DNA of 64,000 bases from Clostridium homopropionicum DSM 5847 (GTDB lineage Bacteria; Bacillota; Clostridia; Clostridiales; Clostridiaceae): contig NZ_LHUR01000005.1 in assembly GCF_001263795.1 (NCBI RefSeq), positions 124,001 through 188,000 of the forward strand, given 5' to 3'. The position numbers and the translations under genes were made by a program. Shown here piece after piece: positions 10,446 through 19,334 of this stretch (position 1 is its first letter; each line of letters starts with the position of its first letter). The notes below the pieces were generated by a model, which searched no databases, was not told the origin of the DNA, and saw only the letters and a list, made by a program, of their open reading frames with translations.

Positions 10446-10599
10446 CTGAAAATCCTCCTTTTAAATATTGTTATTGTAGCACAAATATTTAAAAGTTAGT
10501 ATACCATCCTTGTTACTAATGTCAACTATTTTCATATATATTTCAGTATTTTCTCTTCCAGGATTAATTTGGTATAATGTAATATGAGGTGATAAATTT

Positions 10600-11664
10600 A
10601 TGCCAAAGCATATAAAAAGTACAAAGGAAAAAATTGGTATGGCTCCAGGCACTTTAATACATGTAGGTGAACGCCTCAGTGAAGATGTAAAAATAAATTT
10701 AATTAAATATACTGTAGATTCTTTTACAACAGAAATATTAAATGATTTTTCATCTATAGAATATTCACCATCAGAAACTTCTATATCTTGGTTAAATGTA
10801 GATGGTCTCCACGATATTAAATTAATTGAGCAATTAGGAAATAAATTCAACATACATCCACTTACATTAGAAGATGTATTAAATACTACTCAAAGACCTA
10901 AAGTTGATTTTGATGACAACTATATTTTTGTAGTACTTAAAATGCTCTACTATAATGATGAGTTACGCGAAATACATTCAGAGCAAGTAAGCTTAATTAT
11001 TTTCAAAAAATATCTATTTTCCTTTCAAGAATTTGAAGGAGATGTTTTTGGTGATTTGCGAAAAAGACTTCAGCAAAATAAATCTAACATAAGAAGTAAA
11101 GGCACAGACTATCTCGCTTACTCCTTATTAGATTCCATTATAGATAGCTATTTTGATATTTTAGAAAACATAGGAAATAATGTTGATGAAGTTGAGGATA
11201 AACTACTGAGTAATCCCGATAAAGCAATAATGCCTGAGATATATAATTTAAAGAGAGAAATGATACTTTTAAGAAACTCAGTATGGCCATTAAGAGAAAT
11301 TTTAGGAAGTTTAATTAAATCAGATAATTTAATAGTTGAAGATAAGACACTTATGTATTTAAGAGATATTTATGATCACACTATTCAGGTTATGGATATC
11401 ATTGAAACCTATAGAGATATCCTATCCGGTATGCTAGACACTTATTTATCTAGTATTAGTAATAAAACAAACGATGTTATGAAGGTACTTACTATATTTT
11501 CTACTATTTTTATACCTCTTACCTTTTTAGCAGGTATTTATGGTATGAATTTTGATTATATGCCCGAGCTGCGATTAAAATATGGTTATATTATGTTTTG
11601 GGTAATCACTCTCATAACCATAATATTTATGATAAATTATTTTAAGAGAAAGAAATGGTTTTAA
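10600..11664 (+). CDS. corA: CorA family magnesium/cobalt transporter
   Basis: Pentameric divalent-cation channel in the cytoplasmic membrane, 354 aa. A long cytoplasmic N-terminal funnel domain and helical stalk lead to two C-terminal membrane helices. The diagnostic GMN motif is present in FLAGIYGMNFDYMPEL, at the end of the first helix. The protein ends with a basic tail (KRKKWF), usual for the family. The ATG has a GAGGTG ribosome binding site 9 nt upstream. No M-box leader is seen in the 150-bp upstream region. Confidence 0.93.
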   Translation: MPKHIKSTKEKIGMAPGTLIHVGERLSEDVKINLIKYTVDSFTTEILNDFSSIEYSPSETSISWLNVDGLHDIKLIEQLGNKFNIHPLTLEDVLNTTQRPKVDFDDNYIFVVLKMLYYNDELREIHSEQVSLIIFKKYLFSFQEFEGDVFGDLRKRLQQNKSNIRSKGTDYLAYSLLDSIIDSYFDILENIGNNVDEVEDKLLSNPDKAIMPEIYNLKREMILLRNSVWPLREILGSLIKSDNLIVEDKTLMYLRDIYDHTIQVMDIIETYRDILSGMLDTYLSSISNKTNDVMKVLTIFSTIFIPLTFLAGIYGMNFDYMPELRLKYGYIMFWVITLITIIFMINYFKRKKWF

Positions 11665-11677
11665 TTTTAGCAAAATA

Positions 11678-11715
11678 AAAAATCTCAGCTATTTTTTATA
11701 ATAACTGAGATTTTT
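11678..11715. terminator. Bidirectional terminator between corA and metQ
   Basis: AAAAATCTCAG (11678-11688) pairs with CTGAGATTTTT (11705-11715). Tracts of A and T on both sides allow it to serve the convergent corA and metQ genes. Confidence 0.85.
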
Positions 11716-11722
11716 ATTTTTA

Positions 11723-12535
11723 TTAGAAAGATGGAATTATAGCACCCTTGTATTGCTCTTCAATAAATTTCTTAATTTCAGGTGAAGTAATAGCTTCAGT
11801 TAATGCTTTTATATAAGCTTTATCCTGGTTTCCTTCTTTAACAGCTAATACGTTAGAATATGGAGAATCTTTATCTTCTATTGCCAATGCATCCTTTAAC
11901 GGATTTAAACCTGCTGGTAGTGCATAGTTAGTATTAATTACTGCTGCATCTACATCTGCTAAAGTTCTTGGTAATTGAGCTGCTTCTAGTTCTTGAATTT
12001 TTATATTCTTTGTATTTTCTGTAATATCAAGCTTAGTTATTAATTGTCCTTCTTTGAATTTTAATATTCCTTGTTTTTCTAAAAGTCTTAGTGCTCTTGC
12101 TTCGTTTGTTGGATCACTAGGAACTGCAATTGTTGCTCCATTCTTTAATTCTTTTAGATCTTTAATTTTCTTAGAGTATACTCCCATTGGCTCTAAATGA
12201 ATCTTAGCTGTATACGTTAAATGAGTTCCCTTTTCTTTATTAAATTGTTCTAAATAAGGAACGTGTTGGAAGAAGTTTGCATCTAATTCCCCATCTTCTA
12301 CAGCAGTATTTGGAATGACATAATCATTAAACACTTTAATTTCTAAGGTATATCCCTTCTTTTCAAGAATTGGCTTTACTTTTTCTAAAATTTGAGCATG
12401 TGGCTCAGGAGTTGCACCTACTACTATTTTCTTCTTTTCTTCTGGTGCACTTGTCTTACTTCCGCAGCCAGTTAAAGCTACTGAACCTACTAAAAATGTT
12501 GTTGCTAATAATGCTGATAAAATTCTTTTTTTCAT
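11723..12535 (-). CDS. metQ: MetQ methionine-binding lipoprotein
   Basis: Extracellular substrate-binding protein of the D/L-methionine ABC importer, NlpA family, 270 aa. A lipoprotein signal peptide ends in the lipobox LTGC with the acylated Cys at residue 24. The mature part begins with KKKIVVGATPEPHAQILE and contains NDYVIPNTAVEDGELDANFFQH, both typical of MetQ. It is separated from metI by 179 bp that hold an intergenic repeat, whereas metN and metI abut. It should still be under the SAM-I riboswitch unless the repeat attenuates transcription. Confidence 0.95.
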   Translation of the reverse strand: MKKRILSALLATTFLVGSVALTGCGSKTSAPEEKKKIVVGATPEPHAQILEKVKPILEKKGYTLEIKVFNDYVIPNTAVEDGELDANFFQHVPYLEQFNKEKGTHLTYTAKIHLEPMGVYSKKIKDLKELKNGATIAVPSDPTNEARALRLLEKQGILKFKEGQLITKLDITENTKNIKIQELEAAQLPRTLADVDAAVINTNYALPAGLNPLKDALAIEDKDSPYSNVLAVKEGNQDKAYIKALTEAITSPEIKKFIEEQYKGAIIPSF

Positions 12536-12589
12536 TTAATAAACCCCCTTGATGTTTTTATATATAATAATTTAATAATGAACTATTTT

Positions 12590-12707
12590 AAGAATTTTAC
12601 GACGTAAAATTCTTAGTAACCAGTAACCAATTCCCAGTAACCAGTTTTATTAATTCTACTGGCAACTGGTCACTGGTTACTAAAGAAAAATGCACCACAT
12701 TTTTCTT
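12590..12707. repeat. Three-hairpin intergenic repeat, copy A
   Basis: A 118-bp palindromic element between metQ and metI. Hairpin 1 is AAGAATTTTAC/GTAAAATTCTT. A central inverted repeat pairs AGTAACCAGTAACCA with TGGTCACTGGTTACT. Hairpin 3 is built on AGAAAAATG/CATTTTTCT, weakened by mismatches. It is about 92% identical to the inverted copy at 19641-19758. No coding capacity is seen. Confidence 0.9.
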
Positions 12708-12714
12708 ATAATTA

Positions 12715-13356
12715 TTATCTATTCACTTTCTTATAAATAATCATTCCAATGCTTTGTAATACTTGTACTAATACAATAAGAAGTATTACTGTTGCAAATA
12801 GGACATCTTCCCTAAACATTTGATATCCATATCTAATTGCTATATCTCCAAGTCCGCCTCCACCTATAGCTCCAGCCATAGCAGAAAGACCAACTACACT
12901 GATAACAGTTAATGTAATACCTGAAACTATTGAAGGAAGTGCTTCTGGCAGCATTACTTTAAATATAATTTGTGAAGTGCTGGCACCAAAGGACTTTGCT
13001 GCTTCAACAACTCCATTATCTACTTCCTTTAAAGCTGATTCTATAATTCTAGTAACAAAAGGAGCTGAACCTATTGTAAGAGGCACAATAGCTGCAACAG
13101 TTCCTATAGATTTTCCTACAATTAGTCTAGTAAAAGGTATTAGTATAACCATCAATACTATGAATGGGAAAGATCTTAAAACATTTACTATAACATCTAG
13201 AATTTTATATACTTTTTCATTTGGTCTTAAGCCATTTTTATCAGTAATAATCATTACTATTGCAGGCCAAAATCCTATTATTACTGCTAATGCAGTAGAA
13301 ACTAATACCATAAACAAGGTTTCTCCTAGGGCAGGAATTAAAACTCTACCTAACAT
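12715..13356 (-). CDS. metI: MetI methionine ABC transporter permease
   Basis: Membrane permease of the MetNIQ importer, 213 aa, with about five hydrophobic helices. The EAA-loop that docks onto the ATPase is EAAKSFGASTSQIIFKVMLPEA near residues 138-160. The N-terminal GETLFMVLVSTALAVIIGFW segment is typical of MetI. The ATG follows the metN stop with no gap (TAAATG), so translation is coupled. Confidence 0.95.
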   Translation of the reverse strand: MLGRVLIPALGETLFMVLVSTALAVIIGFWPAIVMIITDKNGLRPNEKVYKILDVIVNVLRSFPFIVLMVILIPFTRLIVGKSIGTVAAIVPLTIGSAPFVTRIIESALKEVDNGVVEAAKSFGASTSQIIFKVMLPEALPSIVSGITLTVISVVGLSAMAGAIGGGGLGDIAIRYGYQMFREDVLFATVILLIVLVQVLQSIGMIIYKKVNR

Positions 13357-14313
13357 TTATAGCACCTCCCAATTGATATTTTGCTTTTCTAAGTAAGAAA
13401 TAACATCCTGTTTTTTATCTTCAGAGATATTAATAACAAGGCTTCCTAGTACTCCATCGGTGAATTTCTCAAGCTTTCCCCATACAATTGAGAAATCTAT
13501 GTTTAATTCTCTTGCCATGGAAGTAATTATACAATTTTGACTTAATTCCTTTGGGAAAAATAGCTTTATGTTTATTCCTTCCTGTGGTAATATTTCTTCT
13601 TCTCCTAAAAGATTTTCCATTTCTTTTGTTGGTCTTAAAAAGACCTCTTCTACCTTACCAGCTTGTATTACTTTTCCATCTTCCATTAGAGCAACCTTGC
13701 TGCAAGCTTCTTTAATAACCTCCATCTGGTGAGTTACAATGACAATTGTAATTCCTAGCTTTCTGTTTATTTCCCTTAGAAGCTCTAAAATTGATTTTGT
13801 AGTTTTAGGATCTAAAGCTGAAGTAGCTTCATCGCAAAGAATAATTTTAGGATTCAAGGTCAATGCTCTGGCTATGGCAACTCTCTGCTTTTGTCCACCG
13901 CTAAGTTCCTTTGGCATACTATATGCCTTATCTTCTAAGCCTACAAGACTTAAAAGTTCCTTTACTCTTTTATCAATCTCTTCCTTGCTATATCCCCAGG
14001 TTTCCATAGGAAGAGCTACGTTACTCCATACGCTTTTTCTATTTAGAAGACTAAAATTTTGAAATATCATTCCAATATTTTTTCTAAATTCTCTTAACTC
14101 TCTATCTCCAAGAGTTTTTACTTCCTTGTTATTTACAAGTACGCTTCCTGAATCGTAACTTTCAAGACCATTAATACATCTAAGAAGTGTAGATTTTCCT
14201 GCACCACTATGTCCAACTATTCCATACACTTCTCCTTCTTCTACATTTATACTGACATTTTTAAGAACTTGATCTTTGCCAAAATATTTTGCTACATTTT
14301 TGATTTGAATCAT
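13357..14313 (-). CDS. metN: MetN methionine ABC transporter ATPase
   Basis: ATP-hydrolysing subunit of the methionine importer, 318 aa. Walker A GHSGAGKS, signature LSGGQKQR, Walker B IILCDEATSALD and the switch His in VTHQ are all intact. A C-terminal NIL (ACT-like) domain from about residue 245 senses intracellular methionine in this family. The open frame continues 30 codons upstream, but that part lies in the SAM-I expression platform. GGAGGTG lies 5 nt before the ATG at 14313, so this start was chosen. Confidence 0.95.
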   Translation of the reverse strand: MIQIKNVAKYFGKDQVLKNVSINVEEGEVYGIVGHSGAGKSTLLRCINGLESYDSGSVLVNNKEVKTLGDRELREFRKNIGMIFQNFSLLNRKSVWSNVALPMETWGYSKEEIDKRVKELLSLVGLEDKAYSMPKELSGGQKQRVAIARALTLNPKIILCDEATSALDPKTTKSILELLREINRKLGITIVIVTHQMEVIKEACSKVALMEDGKVIQAGKVEEVFLRPTKEMENLLGEEEILPQEGINIKLFFPKELSQNCIITSMARELNIDFSIVWGKLEKFTDGVLGSLVINISEDKKQDVISYLEKQNINWEVL

Positions 14314-14346
14314 AATTGCACCTCCAACTGCCTCGTAATAAAATAA

Positions 14347-14372
14347 AAGACCCAAGGATAACCTTAGGTCTT
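14347..14372 (-). terminator. Expression-platform terminator of the SAM-I riboswitch
   Basis: An 11-bp stem (AAGACCTAAGG pairing with its near complement) followed by a T-run on the minus strand, between the aptamer and metN. Transcription should stop here when S-adenosylmethionine is bound. Confidence 0.88.
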
Positions 14373-14381
14373 GATAGTCCC

Positions 14382-14504
14382 ATGCATCCTCATCTCCCAG
14401 CATGTAGCTGCAGGATTTAGCACCATTGTATAAACCATAACTGCAATTTATACTGGTTGCCGGGTTTCATCGGGCCAGTCCCTCCACCGCTCTAGATAAG
14501 CTCT
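14382..14504 (-). ncRNA. SAM-I (S-box) riboswitch aptamer
   Basis: Leader of metN-metI-metQ. On the minus strand it shows the conserved S-box elements in order: CTTATCTAGAG, GGTGGAGGGACTGGCCC, GATGAAACCCGGCAACC, GGTGCTAAATCCTGC and the closing GATGAGG. A terminator follows at 14347-14372. Methionine uptake should therefore be switched off when S-adenosylmethionine is high. Confidence 0.96.
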
Positions 14505-14524
14505 ATTCAGTTTCATTGTTTATC

Positions 14525-14553
14525 ATTATATTATTCAAATATACTTTTGTCAA
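14525..14553 (-). promoter_or_regulatory. Promoter of the metNIQ riboswitch transcript
   Basis: Minus-strand TTGACA (14548-14553), 17-bp spacer and TATAAT (14525-14530), about 20 bp upstream of the aptamer. Both hexamers match the housekeeping consensus exactly. Confidence 0.88.
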
Positions 14554-14560
14554 TAATTTT

Positions 14561-15019
14561 TTATTTCCTCTGTTCTTGGATTTTTTCCATTAATTCTATT
14601 ACTTCTCTAAAAAAATTTAAGTGTTTCTTTTCTTCCTCAATTATTAAAGAAAGCGCCTTTTTTTCTTCTTCATTTTGGCTTTTATTTAATAATCCTTCAT
14701 ACAAGTCTATACTAGCTTGTTCATCCTTTGCAGCCGCAATATAAACATCTGATTGAAGGTCTGTTAAACATTCAATTATTCTTTCCTTTTTATTTTTTTC
14801 AAAAGCATTTATTATTTCTTCACTGCTATTTAAATCAACTTGATCTAGACTATTAACATTATCTTTCAAGTCTTTAAAAATTTTATAATGTTTACTTTCT
14901 TCAATAGCTAGGTATTCAAAAATCCCCTTTAACCACGTATCATTACATTCTCTTGATGCTTTTGAATAAAATTCCGAACCTTCCTTTTCCATTTTCATCG
15001 CTAATTCATAAATATTCAC
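14561..15019 (-). CDS. Ferritin-like diiron protein (rubrerythrin-related)
   Basis: Small four-helix protein of 152 aa with two ExxH-type iron motifs: EESKH near residue 38 and EEEKKH near residue 128, plus partner glutamates in EKEGSEFY and KDEQASIDLY. This pattern matches the erythrin part of rubrerythrins, but there is no rubredoxin CxxC domain. A role in peroxide or iron handling is likely by family, and the substrate cannot be read from sequence. A stand-alone gene; its promoter lies in the 180 bp divergent from the M1 peptidase gene. Confidence 0.8.
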   Translation of the reverse strand: MNIYELAMKMEKEGSEFYSKASRECNDTWLKGIFEYLAIEESKHYKIFKDLKDNVNSLDQVDLNSSEEIINAFEKNKKERIIECLTDLQSDVYIAAAKDEQASIDLYEGLLNKSQNEEEKKALSLIIEEEKKHLNFFREVIELMEKIQEQRK

Positions 15020-15199
15020 TTTATCACCTCACACAAAAGAACTATATTCGTTTTATAAATATTTTACCACATATTTATTAAGTAAATATTAAATTCTTAA
15101 ATCCTTATTGTTTTTTCTTTATATTGTGTTAAAATTTTATTGTATTTACATTTTTTACTACACACAAAAGGGGGGTCAGCTCGAACTTGAGCGAATTAT

Positions 15200-17284
15200 A
15201 TGAACAAAATTAAAATTAAAGTTTTTTGTGGTTTTATTTTCACACTATTGTTTAGTATTTATTTTAATACGAACTTTGCTCTTGCTGAAACAAAATTAAA
15301 TAATTATAATATTCAGCTAACCTTTAATGAACAAACCAAAATACTAGCAGCAAAAGAAACCTTATCTTTTAGAAATTTATATAAATCCGAATTAAAAGAT
15401 CTTGTCTTTCATTTATACCCAGACTCTTATGGGAGTTCAAAAACCATCCCTTCTATAGGTTATTTTCCTCCTGAACTTCAAAAAGATCAGCTTGGAGATA
15501 TCGCTATAAGTAAAGTTCTAATTGATGATAAAGAGGTTTCCTATACTCAAGACAATCAGATTCTTAAAATCAAACCAAATATAAGTATAAAACCTGATGA
15601 AGAAAAAAAGATATACATAGAATTTACACTTAAACTTCCTAAGGGTAATAATAGACTTGGATATTATAATGATGTATATAGTTTTACAAATTGGTATCCT
15701 ATACTTTCTATATACGATGAAAATACTAAATCCTGGGATGAAGCTCCTTTCCATCCAATTGGAGAGTCTAATTACTCCGAAGTAGCAGATTATGATGTTA
15801 CTATTGAAACTTCAAAGGACATGAAAATTGCTTCAACAGGAGTTATTAATAATATAGCTGTTGAAGATAGTAAAGAAACCTTTAATATACAAGCTAACAA
15901 TGTACGTGATTTTGTTTTTATAGCAAGTCCAAAATTTAATGTTGTATCTAAAAACATTGATGGAATAAAAGTAAACAGCTTCTACATCGATGATTCAAAT
16001 TCTTCTAAAGAAAAAAAACAAGCTGAAACAATACTTGAAGTCTCTGCAAATTCGTTAAAATATTTTAGTGACACTTTTGGTAAGTATCCTTATAAGGAAT
16101 TTGATATAGTAGAAACTTATTTATCTGGTGGAGCAATGGAATATCCTCAATTAATTCAAATGGGTAATTACTCCTTTAACCCTGACACAAATTATCTTAT
16201 TTCCAATCAATCTTTTCCATTTGAAATTGAGGCTGCAGTTCATGAAGTAGCTCACCAATGGTGGTACGTTGTTGTTGGAAATAATGAGTTTAAAGAATCT
16301 TTTCTAGATGAATCCTTAACAACCTATTCAACTGCTTATTATTTTGAAAAGCAGTTTGGTAAATATAATCAGAAAAGTGCCTTTATTAAATTCCGCTTAT
16401 TCATGTATCCTGATAAATCTGAATCTCTACCTATTAATTCAAGTGTTGATAAATTTGAATCATGGTCAGATTATTCAATGATTATATACGAAAAAGGTCC
16501 TTTGGTATTTGAAGACTTAAGACAAAGAGTTGGGGATGAAAAGTTAGTTAACACATTGAAAACTTATTATGATGAATTTAAATTTAAAAATGCAAATATA
16601 GCTGATCTTTTGAAAATTATAAGTGAAAAATCAGGAGAAGAAACAGAAAATGTAATAAAAAACGCTTTAAGCTCTAAAAATTATTTCCCGGAAAATATCA
16701 TTCTTTCTCAAGAGGAAAGAAATAAAGCTTTTAGAGAGATGGAGAAAAATAGGATTCTAAACTCTGAAAAGCAATATGGAATTTCTATTGATAGCATCAT
16801 TGCAAGAGGAATCCTAGGTGAAAAAATATATATTGTAAAACCTTCTAATTTATCAAAAGAAGAATCACTTCAAATAAATGAATATTTATCAATGCTTAGT
16901 GATAGCTTTAAAAATCAATATGGTTTCGAAATAATTGTAAAAGAAGATTCAACTTTAAAACCAGAGGAATTAAAGAATGAAAATCTAATGGTTATTGGTA
17001 ACCCTGAAAATAACTCTATATTAAATTCAATTAACAGCAAACTCCCTATATCATTTACTAGTTACGGGTTAATGACCAATGATTTAGCTCTCTATAGTAA
17101 AAATATTTCTGGTCAATTTATTAGCGAAAACCCTTTTAATAAGAATAAAGTAATTTATGTTATGTTTTGGACTAAAGACTTAGATTTAAATTCCTTCCAA
17201 AACTACAGAAGCTTTTATGATGAAGCTCCTTACCAATTTAATATTAATGTTGACAATAAAAAATTCTTTTCTGGAAGATATTAA
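15200..17284 (+). CDS. Exported M1-family zinc metallopeptidase
   Basis: Secreted or surface aminopeptidase-like protein of 694 aa. A signal peptide with cleavage around FALA-ET (residue 29) precedes an N-terminal beta-saddle domain. The catalytic zinc site is HEVAHQWW near residue 350 with a second Glu about 19 residues on (LDESLTTY). The M1 exopeptidase motif GAMEN is present as GGAMEYP, with Tyr for Asn. A glycyl-tyrosine-type Tyr lies in MIIYEKGPL. The C-terminal 200 residues are not recognised. The start is somewhat uncertain: GGGGGG lies 24 nt before the ATG, with a GCTC/GAGC hairpin between them. Confidence 0.85.
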   Translation: MNKIKIKVFCGFIFTLLFSIYFNTNFALAETKLNNYNIQLTFNEQTKILAAKETLSFRNLYKSELKDLVFHLYPDSYGSSKTIPSIGYFPPELQKDQLGDIAISKVLIDDKEVSYTQDNQILKIKPNISIKPDEEKKIYIEFTLKLPKGNNRLGYYNDVYSFTNWYPILSIYDENTKSWDEAPFHPIGESNYSEVADYDVTIETSKDMKIASTGVINNIAVEDSKETFNIQANNVRDFVFIASPKFNVVSKNIDGIKVNSFYIDDSNSSKEKKQAETILEVSANSLKYFSDTFGKYPYKEFDIVETYLSGGAMEYPQLIQMGNYSFNPDTNYLISNQSFPFEIEAAVHEVAHQWWYVVVGNNEFKESFLDESLTTYSTAYYFEKQFGKYNQKSAFIKFRLFMYPDKSESLPINSSVDKFESWSDYSMIIYEKGPLVFEDLRQRVGDEKLVNTLKTYYDEFKFKNANIADLLKIISEKSGEETENVIKNALSSKNYFPENIILSQEERNKAFREMEKNRILNSEKQYGISIDSIIARGILGEKIYIVKPSNLSKEESLQINEYLSMLSDSFKNQYGFEIIVKEDSTLKPEELKNENLMVIGNPENNSILNSINSKLPISFTSYGLMTNDLALYSKNISGQFISENPFNKNKVIYVMFWTKDLDLNSFQNYRSFYDEAPYQFNINVDNKKFFSGRY

Positions 17285-17285
17285 A

Positions 17286-17321
17286 AAAGAAGGGTATAAG
17301 CTTAGCCTTGTACCCTTCTTT
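17286..17321. terminator. Bidirectional terminator between the M1 peptidase gene and ilvB
   Basis: AAAGAAGGGTA pairs with TACCCTTCTTT across a loop of about 14 nt. It follows the M1 stop directly and lies 4 bp from the ilvB stop. Confidence 0.85.
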
Positions 17322-17324
17322 TAA

Positions 17325-19001
17325 CTACTCAAAAATCATATCATCAATATTAGCTCCCGGTGCCACCATTGGGAATACCTTTTCTCCTCTGCTTATCTTG
17401 CAGTCAATAATAACAGGTTCGTTTAAGCCTAGTGCATACCTTAGAGCATCTTCAACCTCTTCTTCTTTTGTGATTGTGATTCCTTTTATTTTGTAAACTT
17501 GCCCAAGTTTTGCAAAATCTATGTCTTCATCAAAAAGTGTGTGGGAATAATGCCCGTTATAAAACATTTCCTGCCATTGACGAACCATTCCAAGGCAGCT
17601 GTTATTTAATACAAGCTGTACCATAGGAACCTTGTACTTTGCAAGAGTTACTAATTCTGTAGAGTTCATTTTAAAACTTCCGTCCCCTGCAACATTGATA
17701 ACTTTTTTACCAGTACCGCCAAAACTAGCTCCTATTGCTGCTCCAAGACCAAAGCCCATAGTTCCAAGACCACCTGACGTTATTAAGGTTCTTGGTGTTG
17801 AATACTTAAAATACTGAGCAGCCCAGATTTGATTTTGTCCTACTTCTGTAGTTATTATGCAATCTCCTTTTGTAATTTCATATAATTTTTCAATAACGAA
17901 TTGTCCACATAAAGCATTAGCCTTTTCATACTTTAGTGGATAATTCTCTTTACATTCCTGAATTCTAGAATTCCAGTTATTTGAACTTTTTTCTTGTACA
18001 CGCTTATTCAATAGAGTTAATATCTCCTTCACATCCCCTTTTAAAGGAACATCAACTCTAACATTTTTTCCGATTTCCATTTGATCTATATCTATATGAA
18101 TAATTTTAGCCCCCGGTGCAAAGCCCTCAGTTTTGCTCGTTACCCTATCACTAAATCTTGCCCCTATTGCAATTAATAGATCTGATTTTGTTGCAGCAAA
18201 GTTTGAACATCTTGTACCATGCATACCAATCATACCAGTAAAATTCTCGTGTTCTCCTGGGAATCCCCCTAAAGCCATTAAACTGCATGTAACAGGAGAT
18301 TTTATCTTTTCCGAAAATTCTAAAAGTTCTTTGCTTGCATCTCCACTAATTATGCCGCCCCCAGCATAAATAAGTGGTCTTTCACAATTATTAATTAATT
18401 CTACCGCTTTGTTTATGTTTTCCATGCATTTATCATCAACAAATGAATTTTTCCCTTGATTTTTTCTTTCCCCATATATAATACTATCCACTTCCATCTC
18501 GGACACTTGAATATCCTTAGGTATATCAATTACCACAGGACCTTTTCTACCTTCACTAGCAATATAGAATGCCTTTTCCACAATTGAAGGTAACTCTTTT
18601 ACATCATTAACAATGAATCTCTCTTTTGTAATTGGGGTGGTTATCCCTAATATATCCACCTCTTGAAAAGCAGCCTTCCCTATTAGTGATTTAGGAACCT
18701 GTCCGGTTATTACAACTAAAGGAACAGAATCTCTAAAAGCTGTTGCAATTCCTGTAACAGTGTTAGTAGCACCTGGACCTGAAGTTACTAAAACTACCCC
18801 CACTTTACCTGTTGCTCTAGCATAACCATCTGCTGCATGAGTAGCTCCTTGCTCGTGTGCAGTTAGTATATGTTCTAGCCCTTCCTCATCATATAAAGCA
18901 TCGTATATTGGAAGTACTTGACCACCTGGATAACCAAATAAAACATTTACCCCCATTTTCTTCAAAGATTTCAATAAAATTTTTGCCCCACTAAGCTTCA
19001 T
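17325..19001 (-). CDS. ilvB: Acetolactate synthase, large (catalytic) subunit
   Basis: Thiamine-diphosphate enzyme for the first common step of valine/leucine and isoleucine synthesis, 558 aa. Catalytic Glu lies in LTAHEQGATHAADGYARATG. The ThDP motif is GDGSFKMNSTELVTLAKY near residue 435, ending with VLNNSCLGMVRQWQEMFY. QEVDILGITTPITKE supports the anabolic, FAD-binding type rather than AlsS. No regulatory subunit gene (ilvN) is adjacent. Transcription passes through two T-box leaders, so it should respond to uncharged tRNA, probably tRNA-Ile. Confidence 0.94.
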   Translation of the reverse strand: MKLSGAKILLKSLKKMGVNVLFGYPGGQVLPIYDALYDEEGLEHILTAHEQGATHAADGYARATGKVGVVLVTSGPGATNTVTGIATAFRDSVPLVVITGQVPKSLIGKAAFQEVDILGITTPITKERFIVNDVKELPSIVEKAFYIASEGRKGPVVIDIPKDIQVSEMEVDSIIYGERKNQGKNSFVDDKCMENINKAVELINNCERPLIYAGGGIISGDASKELLEFSEKIKSPVTCSLMALGGFPGEHENFTGMIGMHGTRCSNFAATKSDLLIAIGARFSDRVTSKTEGFAPGAKIIHIDIDQMEIGKNVRVDVPLKGDVKEILTLLNKRVQEKSSNNWNSRIQECKENYPLKYEKANALCGQFVIEKLYEITKGDCIITTEVGQNQIWAAQYFKYSTPRTLITSGGLGTMGFGLGAAIGASFGGTGKKVINVAGDGSFKMNSTELVTLAKYKVPMVQLVLNNSCLGMVRQWQEMFYNGHYSHTLFDEDIDFAKLGQVYKIKGITITKEEEVEDALRYALGLNEPVIIDCKISRGEKVFPMVAPGANIDDMIFE

Positions 19002-19069
19002 TATTCAATCCCCCACTTTAAACTTTATTTCTAATAAAAAACTGTAAATTGTGAACAAAATTTAAAATA

Positions 19070-19247
19070 AAAAAGACCTATCTGCCATGAGGCGAAAAGT
19101 CTTATACGCGGTACCACTCAATTTTTTACTCATATTTTTAACGGCAATGCCGGCTCAGCTTACTCTATTTCAGCTTGCAGCTCCAGGGTGATATTCAATA
19201 TAAAAGATCATCTATGGGCTTTCACCAATCCCCACTCTCTTCTAAGA
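19070..19247 (-). ncRNA. T-box riboswitch, proximal copy (predicted isoleucine)
   Basis: Leader directly upstream of ilvB on the minus strand. It has the T-box AGTGGTACCGCG (plus 19107-19118) followed by a terminator stem AAGAC.../...GTCTT with T-run (19070-19103). Upstream is stem I with GAGAGTGG and GGTGAAAGCCCATAGA. The probable specifier codon, from its place in GAATATCACC, is ATC (plus 19190-19192), isoleucine. The terminator stem carries one mismatch and one wobble, so it is weaker than in the distal copy. Confidence 0.92.
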
Positions 19248-19334
19248 TTACTTTATATCTACTTGTCCCTATCATAGCTTTTAATATTACATTTTAAAAT
19301 TAATATATTCTTTTTAAAGATTCACGTGAAAAAT

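Noticed and set aside
10446-10599. M-box magnesium riboswitch before corA
   Set aside because: The leader is too short and has none of the conserved M-box helices.
12610-12680. AGTAACC/ACTGGT direct and inverted repeats that might suggest a CRISPR array
   Set aside because: Units are 7-10 bp, palindromic and without spacers, and the whole unit recurs intact elsewhere as one element. No cas genes are present.
14314-14403. N-terminal extension of MetN by 30 codons
   Set aside because: The extra codons lie in the SAM-I aptamer edge and terminator, and the internal ATG has a strong ribosome site.
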